NCBI GenBank assembly: GCA_936914905.1
Contig: CAKZGI010000094.1
Location: forward strand, 1-39,763
Direction: 5' to 3'
Length of the DNA stretch: 39,763 nucleotides
Source of the DNA: an uncultured Trichormus sp.
Lineage (GTDB): Bacteria; Cyanobacteriota; Cyanobacteriia; Cyanobacteriales; Nostocaceae
Each line of letters starts with the position of its first letter. Position 1 is the stretch's first letter. The notes under the pieces were generated by a model. That model had not been told where the DNA came from, searched no databases, and was given only the letters and a program-made list of their open reading frames with translations. Below are positions 8,528-16,907 of the stretch, in pieces. Both the position numbers and the translations under genes were made by a program.

Positions 8528-9049
8528 ATGACTTTCACTTCTGATTCAGCTTCAACTCGCTTTTCTAGCAGCTTCAACTACAACAACCAAATAGCTGATA
8601 CTGTAACCTCCACCATTGCTGTATTCAAAGCCCTCAGCGTGGATGACCAACTAGCCGTGCTTTGGTATGCTTACACAGAGATGGGTAAATCCATCACCCC
8701 AGCCGCTACAGGTGCTGCTAGATTACAGTTAGCAGAAGGTTTGTTGAATCAAATCAAAAAAATGTCTCATTTAGAGCAGTTGGAAGCCATGCGTGACTTA
8801 GCTGCCCAAAAAAATACTCAAATCTCTCGTTCCTACGGAATTCTTAGTGCTAATACCAAATTAGCTTTCTGGTACGAATTAGCAGAATTAATGGCGAAGG
8901 GTTTTGTAGTACCTGTACCATCAGGTTATCAGATTTCTCGTGATGGCGCACAAGTGTTAGAAACACTCAAGGAATTGGATTTTGGTCAGCAAATCACCGT
9001 TTTTCGCAAAGTAGTTATAGAAATGGGTGTTGACCCTTTAGCTGACTAA
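8528..9049 (+). CDS. helical carotenoid protein (HCP; homologue of the OCP N-domain)
   Basis: This soluble ketocarotenoid-binding protein quenches singlet oxygen and, in some clades, excited phycobilisomes. The 173 residues form only the helical N-domain of the orange carotenoid protein: LAVLWYAYTEMGKSITPAA, ISRSYGILSANTKLAFWYEL, then ELDFGQQITVFR. Carotenoid-contacting Tyr49 and Trp115 are kept. Arg160, which matches OCP Arg155 used for phycobilisome binding and domain contact, is also kept. I use ATG 8528; an in-frame GTG at 8516 is less likely. A CTD-homologue gene follows 120 bp downstream. In Nostoc sp. PCC 7120 the HCP next to a CTD homologue is clade HCP4, so HCP4 is my best guess, from context only. 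Confidence 0.9.
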   Translation: MTFTSDSASTRFSSSFNYNNQIADTVTSTIAVFKALSVDDQLAVLWYAYTEMGKSITPAATGAARLQLAEGLLNQIKKMSHLEQLEAMRDLAAQKNTQISRSYGILSANTKLAFWYELAELMAKGFVVPVPSGYQISRDGAQVLETLKELDFGQQITVFRKVVIEMGVDPLAD

Positions 9050-9169
9050 TCGTTGATATTCACCCAACCTCAATGTCTTTGTCTTTTAAAATTTTCGTTC
9101 CCAGGTAATTATCTGGGAATATTTTCTTATAAGTAAAATTCAATCAAAACCTATAACAAACCTAAAAAT

Positions 9170-9595
9170 ATGAATATTACTATTGAAGGAATTACAGACT
9201 TAACAATCTTGCATTATTTTACTACTTTAAACGCAGGTGATTTCACAGCTACAGTTAGATTATTTGCTGAAGATGGTGTTATGTATCCACCATTAGAATC
9301 TGCTGTTGTCGGCAAAGAAACTATACTCACCTATCTTAACAGAGAAGCCCAAGACATCAAAGCCGAACCCCAGCAAGGAATTACTGAAAATTTAGCAGAC
9401 CACCACATCCAAATTCAAGTTACAGGTAAAGCACATATTTCTTGGTGCAGTGTTAATGTTTTGTGGTTATTTATCCTCAACCCACAACGGGAAATTTTTG
9501 AAGCCAAAATCAAACTTTTAGCATCACCTCAAGACTTACTTTCTTTGCGTCCACCCCACAAAGAATATACACTAGAGCATATAATTACCTGCTAA
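9170..9595 (+). CDS. OCP C-terminal-domain homologue (CTDH), NTF2-like carotenoid carrier
   Basis: CTDHs are small NTF2-fold proteins that bind ketocarotenoid as dimers and pass it to apo-HCPs. This 141-residue protein matches the OCP C-domain along its length: LHYFTTLNAGDF, LFAEDGVMYPPLES, VVGKETILTYL, SVNVLWLFILN and IKLLASPQDLL. Tyr16 and Trp92 align with OCP Tyr201 and Trp288, which hydrogen-bond the carotenoid keto group. Cys93, next to that Trp, and a C-terminal Cys141 could form redox-controlled disulfides, as a cysteine does in the Nostoc 7120 CTDH. It is probably co-transcribed with the HCP gene. A hairpin terminator follows. Confidence 0.9.
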   Translation: MNITIEGITDLTILHYFTTLNAGDFTATVRLFAEDGVMYPPLESAVVGKETILTYLNREAQDIKAEPQQGITENLADHHIQIQVTGKAHISWCSVNVLWLFILNPQREIFEAKIKLLASPQDLLSLRPPHKEYTLEHIITC

Positions 9596-9700
9596 ACCTT
9601 GCAGTTGGTCATTTCCTATATGATCTGCCGTAAAAATTTTCCTTTGGTTGCACATAAACAACTAAAAATCTTCACCCCTGAATTCTGTTGTAAACACTTA

Positions 9701-9744
9701 AAATCCCCAATTTCTCTAATAAATTCGGGATTTACTCCCTTTTT
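9701..9744. terminator. hairpin between convergent genes, probable terminator
   Basis: AAATCCC at 9701-9707 pairs with GGGATTT at 9727-9733, and the inner AATTT (9709-9713) with AAATT (9721-9725), leaving a 7-nt loop. Five T follow at 9740-9744. It lies 105 bp after CTDH and 36 bp before the end of the convergent minus-strand gene, so it may serve both. Confidence 0.55.
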
Positions 9745-9779
9745 ACTCTAAAAAATCGAAAATTTTAGATTTTGAATAC

Positions 9780-10220
9780 TTAGCCCTTACTAGCAGTTGG
9801 TTGAGCAAAAGAACGTAGTAATAAATTTCTGCCTAATTCAATATCTGATGGCGCACATTGCCAATTAGGGTGTGCTGTCATTAACAAACTTTCTAAAGTT
9901 TCTTGATCAAAAAGATGATATACAGGGGCATTATTGACTTCTGCTTCCACCGCATAGCAGTTATTCGTGACGCAGCGAATTATGCAACCGCTGGAAATTC
10001 TGGCCAGATTCAAGATTTCACCTGGTTGTAGAGAACGAAATGTGCGAATCATCTGTTTGAACTCGTCAGTGGAAGACACTATTAAGCCTGGAAGGGCAAA
10101 TGTCACCTTTTTCTCTCCATTCACCGCAATCCAGTAATGACGACTGGGGTCGATACCTTCTAACCAAGATGATTCATCATCAAGACGATAGCGGGGGGAT
10201 AGGCAGAATAAAGGTGTCAT
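9780..10220 (-). CDS. protein of unknown function at the end of a signalling operon
   Basis: This 146-residue soluble protein has no signal peptide or membrane segment. Recognisable stretches are MTPLFCLSPRYRLDDE, an aromatic segment DPSRHYWIAVNGEKKVTF and a Cys-containing middle (ISSGCIIRCVTNNCYAVEAE). Four of its five cysteines lie in the middle and C-terminal half. I do not recognise a family. It is the last gene, 173 bp downstream of the RsbW-like kinase on the same strand, so a link to that partner-switching module is possible but unproven. The reading frame is clean and ends just before a hairpin. Confidence 0.72.
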   Translation of the reverse strand: MTPLFCLSPRYRLDDESSWLEGIDPSRHYWIAVNGEKKVTFALPGLIVSSTDEFKQMIRTFRSLQPGEILNLARISSGCIIRCVTNNCYAVEAEVNNAPVYHLFDQETLESLLMTAHPNWQCAPSDIELGRNLLLRSFAQPTASKG

Positions 10221-10393
10221 CAGCTTAGTTGTAAATTTGGTATTTAAATATTGGTATTTTAAAGTCAGGCTCTCCTCACATCACTGAAAGTAGCCTTTCT
10301 ATATTAAGTATTTGATAACTATCGCTAATAAATCAAATAAATTTAGTAAAAGTTATTAAATTGGTTACATTTCTTAATAAAGAACCTTTTGTG

Positions 10394-10837
10394 TTATGGT
10401 CTGCCTTCTGTCTGTTGCATCAGTTCTGGGATTGTGGTTTCCAGCTTGAGACAGTTGGCACCATTCACCTGTAACCGATATTCAACTTTATCCATGAGAC
10501 GATTCATAATCAGCCACCCATAACCACCTTCTTGTTTTTGGCTGGGATGGGGAGGAAAGTAAGTAGACATATCAAAGCCTTTACCGTAGTCCCAAATTTC
10601 GATCACTAAATTGCGATCTTGTAGTTCTAAACGCAGTAGGATTGGCAAACTTGGCTGATCTTTGTGAGCATGACGTACAGCGTTGGAATACGCTTCAACC
10701 AACGCCAGACGCAAACGTCCAGATTGTTCTGACCAATCCACAGAGTCCCCCAGATGGATTTTCAAGCATCCCAACAACCAAGTTTCCACAATATTGACAA
10801 AACTTAAGTCACTTGGTACGTGAAGCTCACTTTTCAT
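10394..10837 (-). CDS. RsbW-like anti-sigma factor / serine kinase (HATPase_c_2)
   Basis: This is a GHKL-fold kinase of the kind that binds a sigma factor or phosphorylates an anti-sigma antagonist. The N-box is ALVEAYSNAVRHAH, the G1 box IWDYGKGFDM, and the G2 box GGYGWLIMNRLMD. All the ATP-site elements are present in 147 residues, the normal length. Its start lies 3 nt after the stop of the REC-GAF-PP2C gene, so the two are made together. In the RsbU/RsbW scheme the PP2C phosphatase reverses the kinase's action on an STAS-domain antagonist. No STAS gene is in this window. Confidence 0.85.
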   Translation of the reverse strand: MKSELHVPSDLSFVNIVETWLLGCLKIHLGDSVDWSEQSGRLRLALVEAYSNAVRHAHKDQPSLPILLRLELQDRNLVIEIWDYGKGFDMSTYFPPHPSQKQEGGYGWLIMNRLMDKVEYRLQVNGANCLKLETTIPELMQQTEGRP

Positions 10838-10840
10838 TAG

Positions 10841-12514
10841 TTACAGAACCTCCAGGGAGAGTATAGTTTGGTCATCTTCTTGGACATGGTTGTCTGTTTG
10901 AATACGATTTAGCAAATTTTCCAGAGACAATGGTTGAGGTTGCTCTTGTATAAGTTGCCAAAGTCCTTCTTGGTTGAGCATGGAACTGTGTGTTTGCTGA
11001 CAGATACCATTGTTTTCTTTATATAAATGAGTACTTTTTAATACTTTTGCTTCTGTAATGCCATCACTGGCTAGTAGTAATGTGTCTCCGGGTGCAAGAG
11101 TAAATCGACCAGGATTGGCGTGCCATTTTGGTAAAATCCCTAGCGGGATGCTACGTTCTTTGAGGTAATAAGGTTGAGTAACTAAAGTTGCTGGATGTGA
11201 CCATAATAAGGGATAGATGTGTCCAGCATTAGCATAAACAAGTTCTTTGGTGACTTTGTTGTAAGATGCAATAACAAGAGTAATAAAATAATTGTTACTA
11301 ATTAAGTCATCAGCTAGAGCATAGTTGAGATTCTGCATGACAATATTCGGCTCAGCTGGTGATTCTTGAGATAATTCCCGACGCAATAGGGAAATAGCAC
11401 TGGCCATAAATAGAGCGGCGGGTACTCCTTTACCGGAAACATCACCGACTGCTAACCATAAGTCACCTTTGGGATGAACAAATACTTCAAAAAAATCTCC
11501 TCCTACTTCTCGTGCAGGGTAACAGCAGGCTTGTATTTTTACACCGTCAATTTCTGGTAGGGTTTGACGGAGTAGATTATTTTGAATTTGGCGGGCTACT
11601 TGCAATTCTACGCGGATTTGTTGTTGTTTTTCTTGCAGGCTTTGGTAGAGTTTTGCCTGGGAGAGAGCTAAGGCTGCTTGTTCTGCTACACCTGTAATCA
11701 TTTGGATATCTTCATCTTGCCAAATGTTTCCACTTCCCCATTTATAGAGGGTCATGACAGCTAGTAGATGCTGTTGGTAGGTAAATGGTACTACTAGGCT
11801 GTGAGAAGAATTGTCATGATGTGTATCTTGGTTTAATTGATATTTTTGGGTGTAGAGGACTTCTTCAATTAAAGGGTTGAAATCGAAGGGGAGTGTTATG
11901 TCAGAGAATTTGGGATCATGATAGAAAAACTGGTTTGGTGTCAAGCGATCACCCTCTACCAATCTCAGTACACAACTTGTAGCTGTAAATGTTTGTCCAA
12001 TGGTAACTACTATCTTTTGCAAGATGCTGTTATAGTCCAAAGACTCCCGAATTGTGGTTGTGACGGCGTTAAATAAAGATTCTCTTCGCAGGGCATGACG
12101 TAGTTCTTTCGTCCGTTTTTTTACTAGCTTATATGTATCCTTTCCTTGCTCGACTAATGCTTTGAGTTGGTCAGGTTTCCAAGGTTTTGTGATGTATTTG
12201 AATACTTGACCTGAGTTGATTGCATCTACCAAATCTTCGACATCGGTAAAACCTGTCAGTAAAATCCGAATTGTATCGGGAAAACGTTCTACTGTGCGAC
12301 TGAATAATTCTGTGCCATTCATCTCTGGCATTCTTTGGTCAGAGATAATCACAGCCATTTCTCCCACTTGATCTAAAATAGCCAAAGCTTCATGGGCATC
12401 ATTAGCTTTGTATACTTTAAAACTGCGCCAAAAGGTGCGGTAGAGTAAATCTAAGTTATCTGGCTCGTCATCTACCACCATGAGTTTGAGCTTTTCTACC
12501 TCTGTTTCAGTCAT
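10841..12514 (-). CDS. REC-GAF-PP2C (RsbU/SpoIIE-type) phosphatase response regulator
   Basis: This 557-residue cytoplasmic signalling protein has three parts. The receiver domain (residues 9-125) has acidic pocket VVDDEP and phospho-acceptor Asp59 in IISDQRMPEMNG. A GAF domain lies at about residues 150-290. A PP2C-type serine phosphatase domain follows at about residues 320-557, with REVGGDFFEVF, AVGDVSGKGVPAALFM and LASDGITEA giving the metal-binding aspartates, and a C-terminal EDDQTILSL. The family dephosphorylates an anti-sigma antagonist when its receiver is phosphorylated. It is followed 3 nt later by an RsbW-like kinase and preceded 42 nt upstream by a NarL-type regulator. No histidine kinase is adjacent. 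Confidence 0.9.
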   Translation of the reverse strand: MTETEVEKLKLMVVDDEPDNLDLLYRTFWRSFKVYKANDAHEALAILDQVGEMAVIISDQRMPEMNGTELFSRTVERFPDTIRILLTGFTDVEDLVDAINSGQVFKYITKPWKPDQLKALVEQGKDTYKLVKKRTKELRHALRRESLFNAVTTTIRESLDYNSILQKIVVTIGQTFTATSCVLRLVEGDRLTPNQFFYHDPKFSDITLPFDFNPLIEEVLYTQKYQLNQDTHHDNSSHSLVVPFTYQQHLLAVMTLYKWGSGNIWQDEDIQMITGVAEQAALALSQAKLYQSLQEKQQQIRVELQVARQIQNNLLRQTLPEIDGVKIQACCYPAREVGGDFFEVFVHPKGDLWLAVGDVSGKGVPAALFMASAISLLRRELSQESPAEPNIVMQNLNYALADDLISNNYFITLVIASYNKVTKELVYANAGHIYPLLWSHPATLVTQPYYLKERSIPLGILPKWHANPGRFTLAPGDTLLLASDGITEAKVLKSTHLYKENNGICQQTHSSMLNQEGLWQLIQEQPQPLSLENLLNRIQTDNHVQEDDQTILSLEVL

Positions 12515-12556
12515 ATTTGACTATATTTTTCACCTAAGCTACACTCCACAAACCTA

Positions 12557-13273
12557 TTATCCCACGATGCCAGAACGTAAAGCGCGGACTGCTGCTTGGG
12601 TACGGTCATCAGCACAGAGTTTATTAAGAATATTACGAACGTGAGTTTTTACTGTTCCAATTGTGATCAAAAGTCTTTGACCGATGACTGCATTGCTATA
12701 ACCTTCGACTATTAATTGTAATACTTCTAACTCCCTTTCTGTGAGGGAATAAGGTTCAATAGGCTGTTCATTTTCTGCTGATTCTGCATCAATATCTGTG
12801 TGTTCCCTAAAGGATATGGGTTCTGGTTTGATGGGATTCTGTTGGGCTTGTTGCAAAACGATGCGTGAGATCGCCGGATCAATCCACGCATTGCCATTGT
12901 AAGTTACTCGCACTGCGTCCAGCAAATTATCAAATCTGATATCCTTCATACAGTAGGAGTCTGCACCAGCAGCAAAAGCTGCTAATACCGCCTCTCTATT
13001 ATCGTGCAGTGTCAAAATTAATACTTTAGTATCTAAATCTTCATCTTCAGCAGTAGCTTTTACCTCCCTGGTTAGTTCTATACCGTCCTTATCTGGTAAA
13101 CCGATATCGACAATTGCAATATCTGGTTGTAATTTCTTTAACATTTTTAAGCCTTCAGCAGCATTGACAGCTTCCCCGACAACTTCAATGTCTTTTTTTT
13201 GCAACAGTGCTGTACGAATGCCCACACGAGTGAGATCATGATCTTCAATTAGCACGATGCGAATTTTGCTCAT
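12557..13273 (-). CDS. NarL/FixJ-family response regulator
   Basis: This is a DNA-binding response regulator of 238 residues. The receiver domain has acidic pair LIEDHD, phospho-acceptor Asp56 in IVDIGLPDKDG, and a conserved Lys in YCMKDI. A linker of about 35 acidic residues leads to a LuxR-type helix-turn-helix (LTERELEVLQLIVEGYSNAVIG and the recognition helix GTVKTHVRNILNKL). I chose the ATG at 13273 because the extra 20 codons of the longer frame, from 13333, do not look like receiver sequence. It is the first gene of the operon with the PP2C regulator and RsbW-like kinase. Its targets are unknown. Confidence 0.88.
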   Translation of the reverse strand: MSKIRIVLIEDHDLTRVGIRTALLQKKDIEVVGEAVNAAEGLKMLKKLQPDIAIVDIGLPDKDGIELTREVKATAEDEDLDTKVLILTLHDNREAVLAAFAAGADSYCMKDIRFDNLLDAVRVTYNGNAWIDPAISRIVLQQAQQNPIKPEPISFREHTDIDAESAENEQPIEPYSLTERELEVLQLIVEGYSNAVIGQRLLITIGTVKTHVRNILNKLCADDRTQAAVRALRSGIVG

Positions 13274-13425
13274 AGTCAACTTACACCAGTGATACTCAGT
13301 TTTACATTTCATGAGCCTAAACAAGTCTAACAACTTTGCTCAAGTCATTTGTCCGTAGTGTAGCGGGAATTTTCGCATTGAAGTAGATTGTTTAGTTTCC
13401 AGACAAATGAGGCTGCTAATAAGCT

Positions 13426-13620
13426 GATAGAAGTGGTAAGCAAGAGCCAGAGCCTTGGTATCTATCAACTAATCTGCCAGATATATCAACGATGCTGGAA
13501 ATCTATCATCAGGGTTTTGGGATTGAAGCTATGTTTAAACACTGTAAAACTGGGGGCTATGTTTTTCCTGATAAACTTGTGTGCCTAACTTTATCAGAAA
13601 ACAGGCTGAAAACCCTGTAA
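13426..13620 (+). pseudogene. C-terminal scrap of an IS4-type DDE transposase
   Basis: One frame reads EPEPWYLSTNLPDISTMLEI, YHQGFGIEAMFKHCKTGGY and a short tail to TAA at 13618-13620. The combination of WYLSTNLPD with IEAMFKxCKTGGY is typical of the last part of IS4-like transposases in filamentous cyanobacteria, which contains the catalytic Glu. Nothing of the first two thirds is seen and no inverted repeats are evident. An overlapping 66-codon frame at 13388-13588 is spurious. Confidence 0.55.
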
Positions 13621-13627
13621 TAAAACC

Positions 13628-13650
13628 CTAAAAACCCAAAAAGTTTTTAG
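13628..13650 (-). terminator. 8-bp hairpin downstream of thrS
   Basis: CTAAAAAC (13628-13635) pairs perfectly with GTTTTTAG (13643-13650) around a 7-nt loop. It lies 54 bp past the thrS stop and is followed on the minus strand by a T-rich stretch. It is weak in GC, so only a possible terminator. Confidence 0.35.
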
Positions 13651-13703
13651 AGTTTGAAAAGAAGAGGTCTAAAAATTCGACGCAGCCTCACAAGGAAATG
13701 GTA

Positions 13704-15524
13704 TTAGAAGTTGCTAAAGTTGTTAATCACTCCCTGTATTTTATCCACAACCTTATCTACAGTTATGACTCCCAACTCCCCAGATGCACGGGTACGAATA
13801 CTTAAAGAACTGGTTTCTACCTCCTTCACACCTACTACGGCCATTAGTGGTATTTTATCTTTTTCGGCGTTGCGAATCAATTTACCCAAGCGATCACCAC
13901 TTAAATCAACTTCCGCACGAATTCCCAAAGCTAGCATCTTGGCAACTACTTCTTTGGTAAAATCAATTTGTGCTTCTCCCACAGGCAGAAGTCTAATTTG
14001 CACAGGTGCTAACCACAAGGGAAAATCACCTGCATACTCTTCAATTAAAATCCCAATTAATCTTTCTAAAGAACCAAAAGGTGCGCGGTGAATCATCACC
14101 GGACGTTTACGCATACCATCCTCAGCCACGTATTCCAAATCAAAGCGTTCAGGTAAATTATAATCAACCTGCACTGTTCCTAATTGCCATTCTCTATCCA
14201 GCGCATCACTGAAGATAAAGTCAAGTTTGGGACCATAAAAAGCCGCCTCCCCAATACCTTCAAAATGATCCATTCCCAATTGTTGCACAGCACGACGAAT
14301 CGCACCTTCAGCTTTATTCCAAACTTCATCCCCACCAATATATTTATCACTGGCTGGATCACGGAAACTCAATCTAGCTTTAAAATTCTTCAATTGCAGA
14401 CTTCTAAATACAGTTAAAATTAAATCTACAACACTCAAGAATTCATTATCTAACTGTTCGGGAGTGACAAACAGGTGAGAATCATCAACCGTAAAACCGC
14501 GGACTCTCGTTAAACCACCCAATTCACCAGATTGTTCATAGCGGTAAACAGTACCAAATTCTGCTAACCTCATAGGTAATTCCCGATAAGAACGTAATTC
14601 ACCTTTGTATATTTGGACATGGAAAGGGCAGTTCATCGGCTTGAGAACAAAACCCTGTTCTATGACTGCTGCTTCAGAATCTTCAGCCATCAAAGGAAAT
14701 ATATCTTCCTTGTATTTTTGCCAGTGTCCAGATGTTTTAAATAAATCAACTCTAGCGATATGGGGAGTAACTACAGGTAAATAACCCCGTTTTAGCTGTT
14801 CTTTTTTCAGGAAGTCTTCTAAAATCGTCCTCAGTAAAGTTCCCTTGGGAGTCCATAAGGGTAAACCAGGTCCAACAGGATCAGCGAAAATAAACAAACC
14901 TAGTTCTTTACCCAGTTTACGATGGTCCCGTCTGAGTGCTTCTGCTTTGCGACGTTTGTACTCTGCTAGTTGTTCGGGAGTTTCCCAAGCAGTTGCATAG
15001 ATGCGCTGTAGTTGCGCTTTGGTTTCATCTCCCCGCCAATAAGCACCAGCAACGCTTTCTAATTCTATAGCTTTGGGATTAATATCTTTGGTATTTTTAA
15101 CGTGGGGACCAGCGCACAAATCCCACCATTCTTCACCTAAATGATAAATAGTGATCGGCTCTTGTTTGATATCTGCAAGAATTTCTAACTTATACGGTTC
15201 TTTTATTCCTTCAATACGCTTTTGTGCTTCCTCACGGCTGACTTCTTCCCTTACCAGTGGCAGTTTACGATTAATAATCTTCACCATCTCTTTTTGGATA
15301 GCTTTCAAATCCTTATCACTGAAGGGTTCGGGATTATCGAAGTCATAATAAAACCCGTTTTCAATCCAGGGTCCAATGGTAACTTGCGCCTTGGGAAACA
15401 GCTTTTGTACAGCCATTGCCATTATATGGGAAGCTGTATGGCGAATCTTTTTTAGTGTCTCTGATTCACTGGTACGCGGTAAATAGATTTTCTCTGCTGG
15501 TTGGGTTTCTTGATTTGGCGACAT
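13704..15524 (-). CDS. thrS: threonyl-tRNA synthetase
   Basis: This enzyme charges tRNA-Thr. The 606-residue protein lacks the N-terminal TGS domain, as I recall for many cyanobacterial ThrRS. It has the editing domain (HTASHIMAMAVQ and CAGPH, giving the H-x3-H and C-x3-H residues). The class II catalytic core follows, with zinc ligands in KPMNCPFH, DDSHLF and VMIHRAPFGS, motif 2 (TVYRYEQSGEL, GLTRVRGF) and motif 3 (GSLERLIGILIEEY). The anticodon-binding domain is last. Nostoc 7120 has two ThrRS genes, one induced by zinc shortage; I cannot tell which this is. The frame is intact. Confidence 0.96.
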   Translation of the reverse strand: MSPNQETQPAEKIYLPRTSESETLKKIRHTASHIMAMAVQKLFPKAQVTIGPWIENGFYYDFDNPEPFSDKDLKAIQKEMVKIINRKLPLVREEVSREEAQKRIEGIKEPYKLEILADIKQEPITIYHLGEEWWDLCAGPHVKNTKDINPKAIELESVAGAYWRGDETKAQLQRIYATAWETPEQLAEYKRRKAEALRRDHRKLGKELGLFIFADPVGPGLPLWTPKGTLLRTILEDFLKKEQLKRGYLPVVTPHIARVDLFKTSGHWQKYKEDIFPLMAEDSEAAVIEQGFVLKPMNCPFHVQIYKGELRSYRELPMRLAEFGTVYRYEQSGELGGLTRVRGFTVDDSHLFVTPEQLDNEFLSVVDLILTVFRSLQLKNFKARLSFRDPASDKYIGGDEVWNKAEGAIRRAVQQLGMDHFEGIGEAAFYGPKLDFIFSDALDREWQLGTVQVDYNLPERFDLEYVAEDGMRKRPVMIHRAPFGSLERLIGILIEEYAGDFPLWLAPVQIRLLPVGEAQIDFTKEVVAKMLALGIRAEVDLSGDRLGKLIRNAEKDKIPLMAVVGVKEVETSSLSIRTRASGELGVITVDKVVDKIQGVINNFSNF

Positions 15525-15880
15525 CGGCTGTTAAACTTTTGGCGAAGTGATTAAAAATAAAGTTGAGAAAAATATCTTTAGAAGATAATAGTCCACTGTC
15601 CATGGATTCTCCTAATTTATCCCAACCACCGGTTTCTGACAAAACTAAATGGGTTATTGGGCATTGGTCATTGGATCTTTCCCTTACACCCCTTTAGACA
15701 TATTTTCATCTACATCTTATGGATCAAGACAAATCCTTTATTCAGCCTATATAGTGTTTTGTATCTCAAATTACTGATTTTTTTTTTAAATGTATAATGT
15801 ATATGGAAAAATTAGAGTCTTGTTAAGAATCATAAATAGCGTTTCTCTTAGAAAGAGATTTAGAAATATGCTTCTTATAT
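15525..15880. other. gene-free stretch upstream of thrS
   Basis: These 356 bases are very AT-rich with a run of ten T near 15779-15788 and scattered copies of a CATTGG-type short repeat near 15661-15675. I see no gene and no T-box-like leader before thrS. A 71-codon minus-strand frame at 15786-16001 is an antisense shadow of the DUF2605 relic. Confidence 0.5.
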
Positions 15881-16198
15881 ATGGGAGATTCCAGTTCACC
15901 AACTCCTGAATTGCTACAATCCTTCCTAGAGCCATTGTTAGAGGATTTTGAATATTGATTTGCGCGATCAAGTGAATTATTACAAAATGAGATTTTCTCA
16001 TTTATGAGCGATCAATAGCAATATGATTTACTCAACCAGGTTAATCAACCATAAGCAGAACTAAGTAGGTCTAAGATGCTATTTACTGCAACTGGTAAAC
16101 AAGTTGGGATTAATATGGCAACATTAATGCCTTGCCATCAATTATTAGGCAAATTTTGGAAAGTAGGTGTGCGCTATCGTCAATCAAAGCAAGTGTGA
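15881..16198 (+). pseudogene. DUF2605-family protein with three in-frame stops
   Basis: A single frame of 106 codons runs from ATG 15881 to TGA 16196-16198 with no indel. It reads GDSSSPTPELLQSFLEPLLE, DFEY, stop (TGA), FARSSELLQNEIFSFMSDQ, stop (TAG), QYDLLNQVNQP, stop (TAA), then AELSRSKMLFTATGKQVG and a Trp-containing C-terminal helix. DUF2605 is a small cyanobacterial family that I recall sitting beside DUF2973, which is the next gene here and is intact. Each stop replaces what should be Trp or Gln and needs only one transition. The function of the family is unknown. Confidence 0.78.
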
Positions 16199-16429
16199 CT
16201 TATAGTTTAAAAAAAAACAGTACATAAGTCGCAACGATAGGAAAAAACCTTAACATTATTTTCATAGAAAAATAATGTATCCCATGTTACCCTAATCCTA
16301 TTAGGATTACAAAATATCACATCACAGATAGCTAATTTAACATTCACCACCACCGTAAATCACGGTTTAGCGGAAGTCAAGCATTACGATATAAAGTTTT
16401 AAAACTTGTTACCCTTGGAGGATAATCAT

Positions 16430-16756
16430 ATGCTACACCTACTTTACATATTAGCGTTCACCGTTCTTGCATTTATCGCTGTGGGTAATTTAATTCGCAA
16501 TCTGATCATGTTCAGTTTTGACAGAGAACGGCCTTATCCAGCAAGATCCTCTGCGGGTAATCAAGGTAGCTTTGGCTATTATGCAGCAAAAAAACAATCT
16601 ATACCCCATCCGGAATTATTAGATAGTGCAGGTAATTTAATTAAGGAACCTCTGTTGGTGATGCGTTCAATTAATGTGGAAGATGCGCGTCAACAGTTGG
16701 ATGCTCTTTATGAATCTTCTCCTGGTCAAAAAATTGAGCGTTCAGAAGAAGCTTAA
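16430..16756 (+). CDS. DUF2973-family small membrane protein
   Basis: This 108-residue protein starts MLHLLYILAFTVLAFIAVGN, a single N-terminal membrane helix (about residues 3-23), followed by a soluble tail with FGYYAAKKQSIPHPELLD and a Glu-rich end. The start is set by GGAGG at 16417-16421, 8 nt before ATG 16430. DUF2973 is confined to cyanobacteria as far as I know and its role is unknown. Its usual neighbour, DUF2605, is present here only as a relic 230 bp upstream, so any joint function has been lost or is supplied elsewhere. Confidence 0.85.
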   Translation: MLHLLYILAFTVLAFIAVGNLIRNLIMFSFDRERPYPARSSAGNQGSFGYYAAKKQSIPHPELLDSAGNLIKEPLLVMRSINVEDARQQLDALYESSPGQKIERSEEA

Positions 16757-16907
16757 TTAATTCATTATTTTTATAATTTGGGAATCTGTAGGGGTTTAGA
16801 GTTGTACTTTACCCCTAATCTTGGCTTTCACTAATTTTTAATAAACAGGTAATACCTACACTAAAGCTTAGAACTTAGGTAATAAATTTACTTGTTTACA
16901 ATGCTAA

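Noticed and set aside
13388-13588. 66-codon open frame on the plus strand
   Set aside because: It runs in the wrong frame over a transposase scrap that is recognisable in another frame.
15786-16001. 71-codon open frame on the minus strand
   Set aside because: It is the antisense of the DUF2605 relic.
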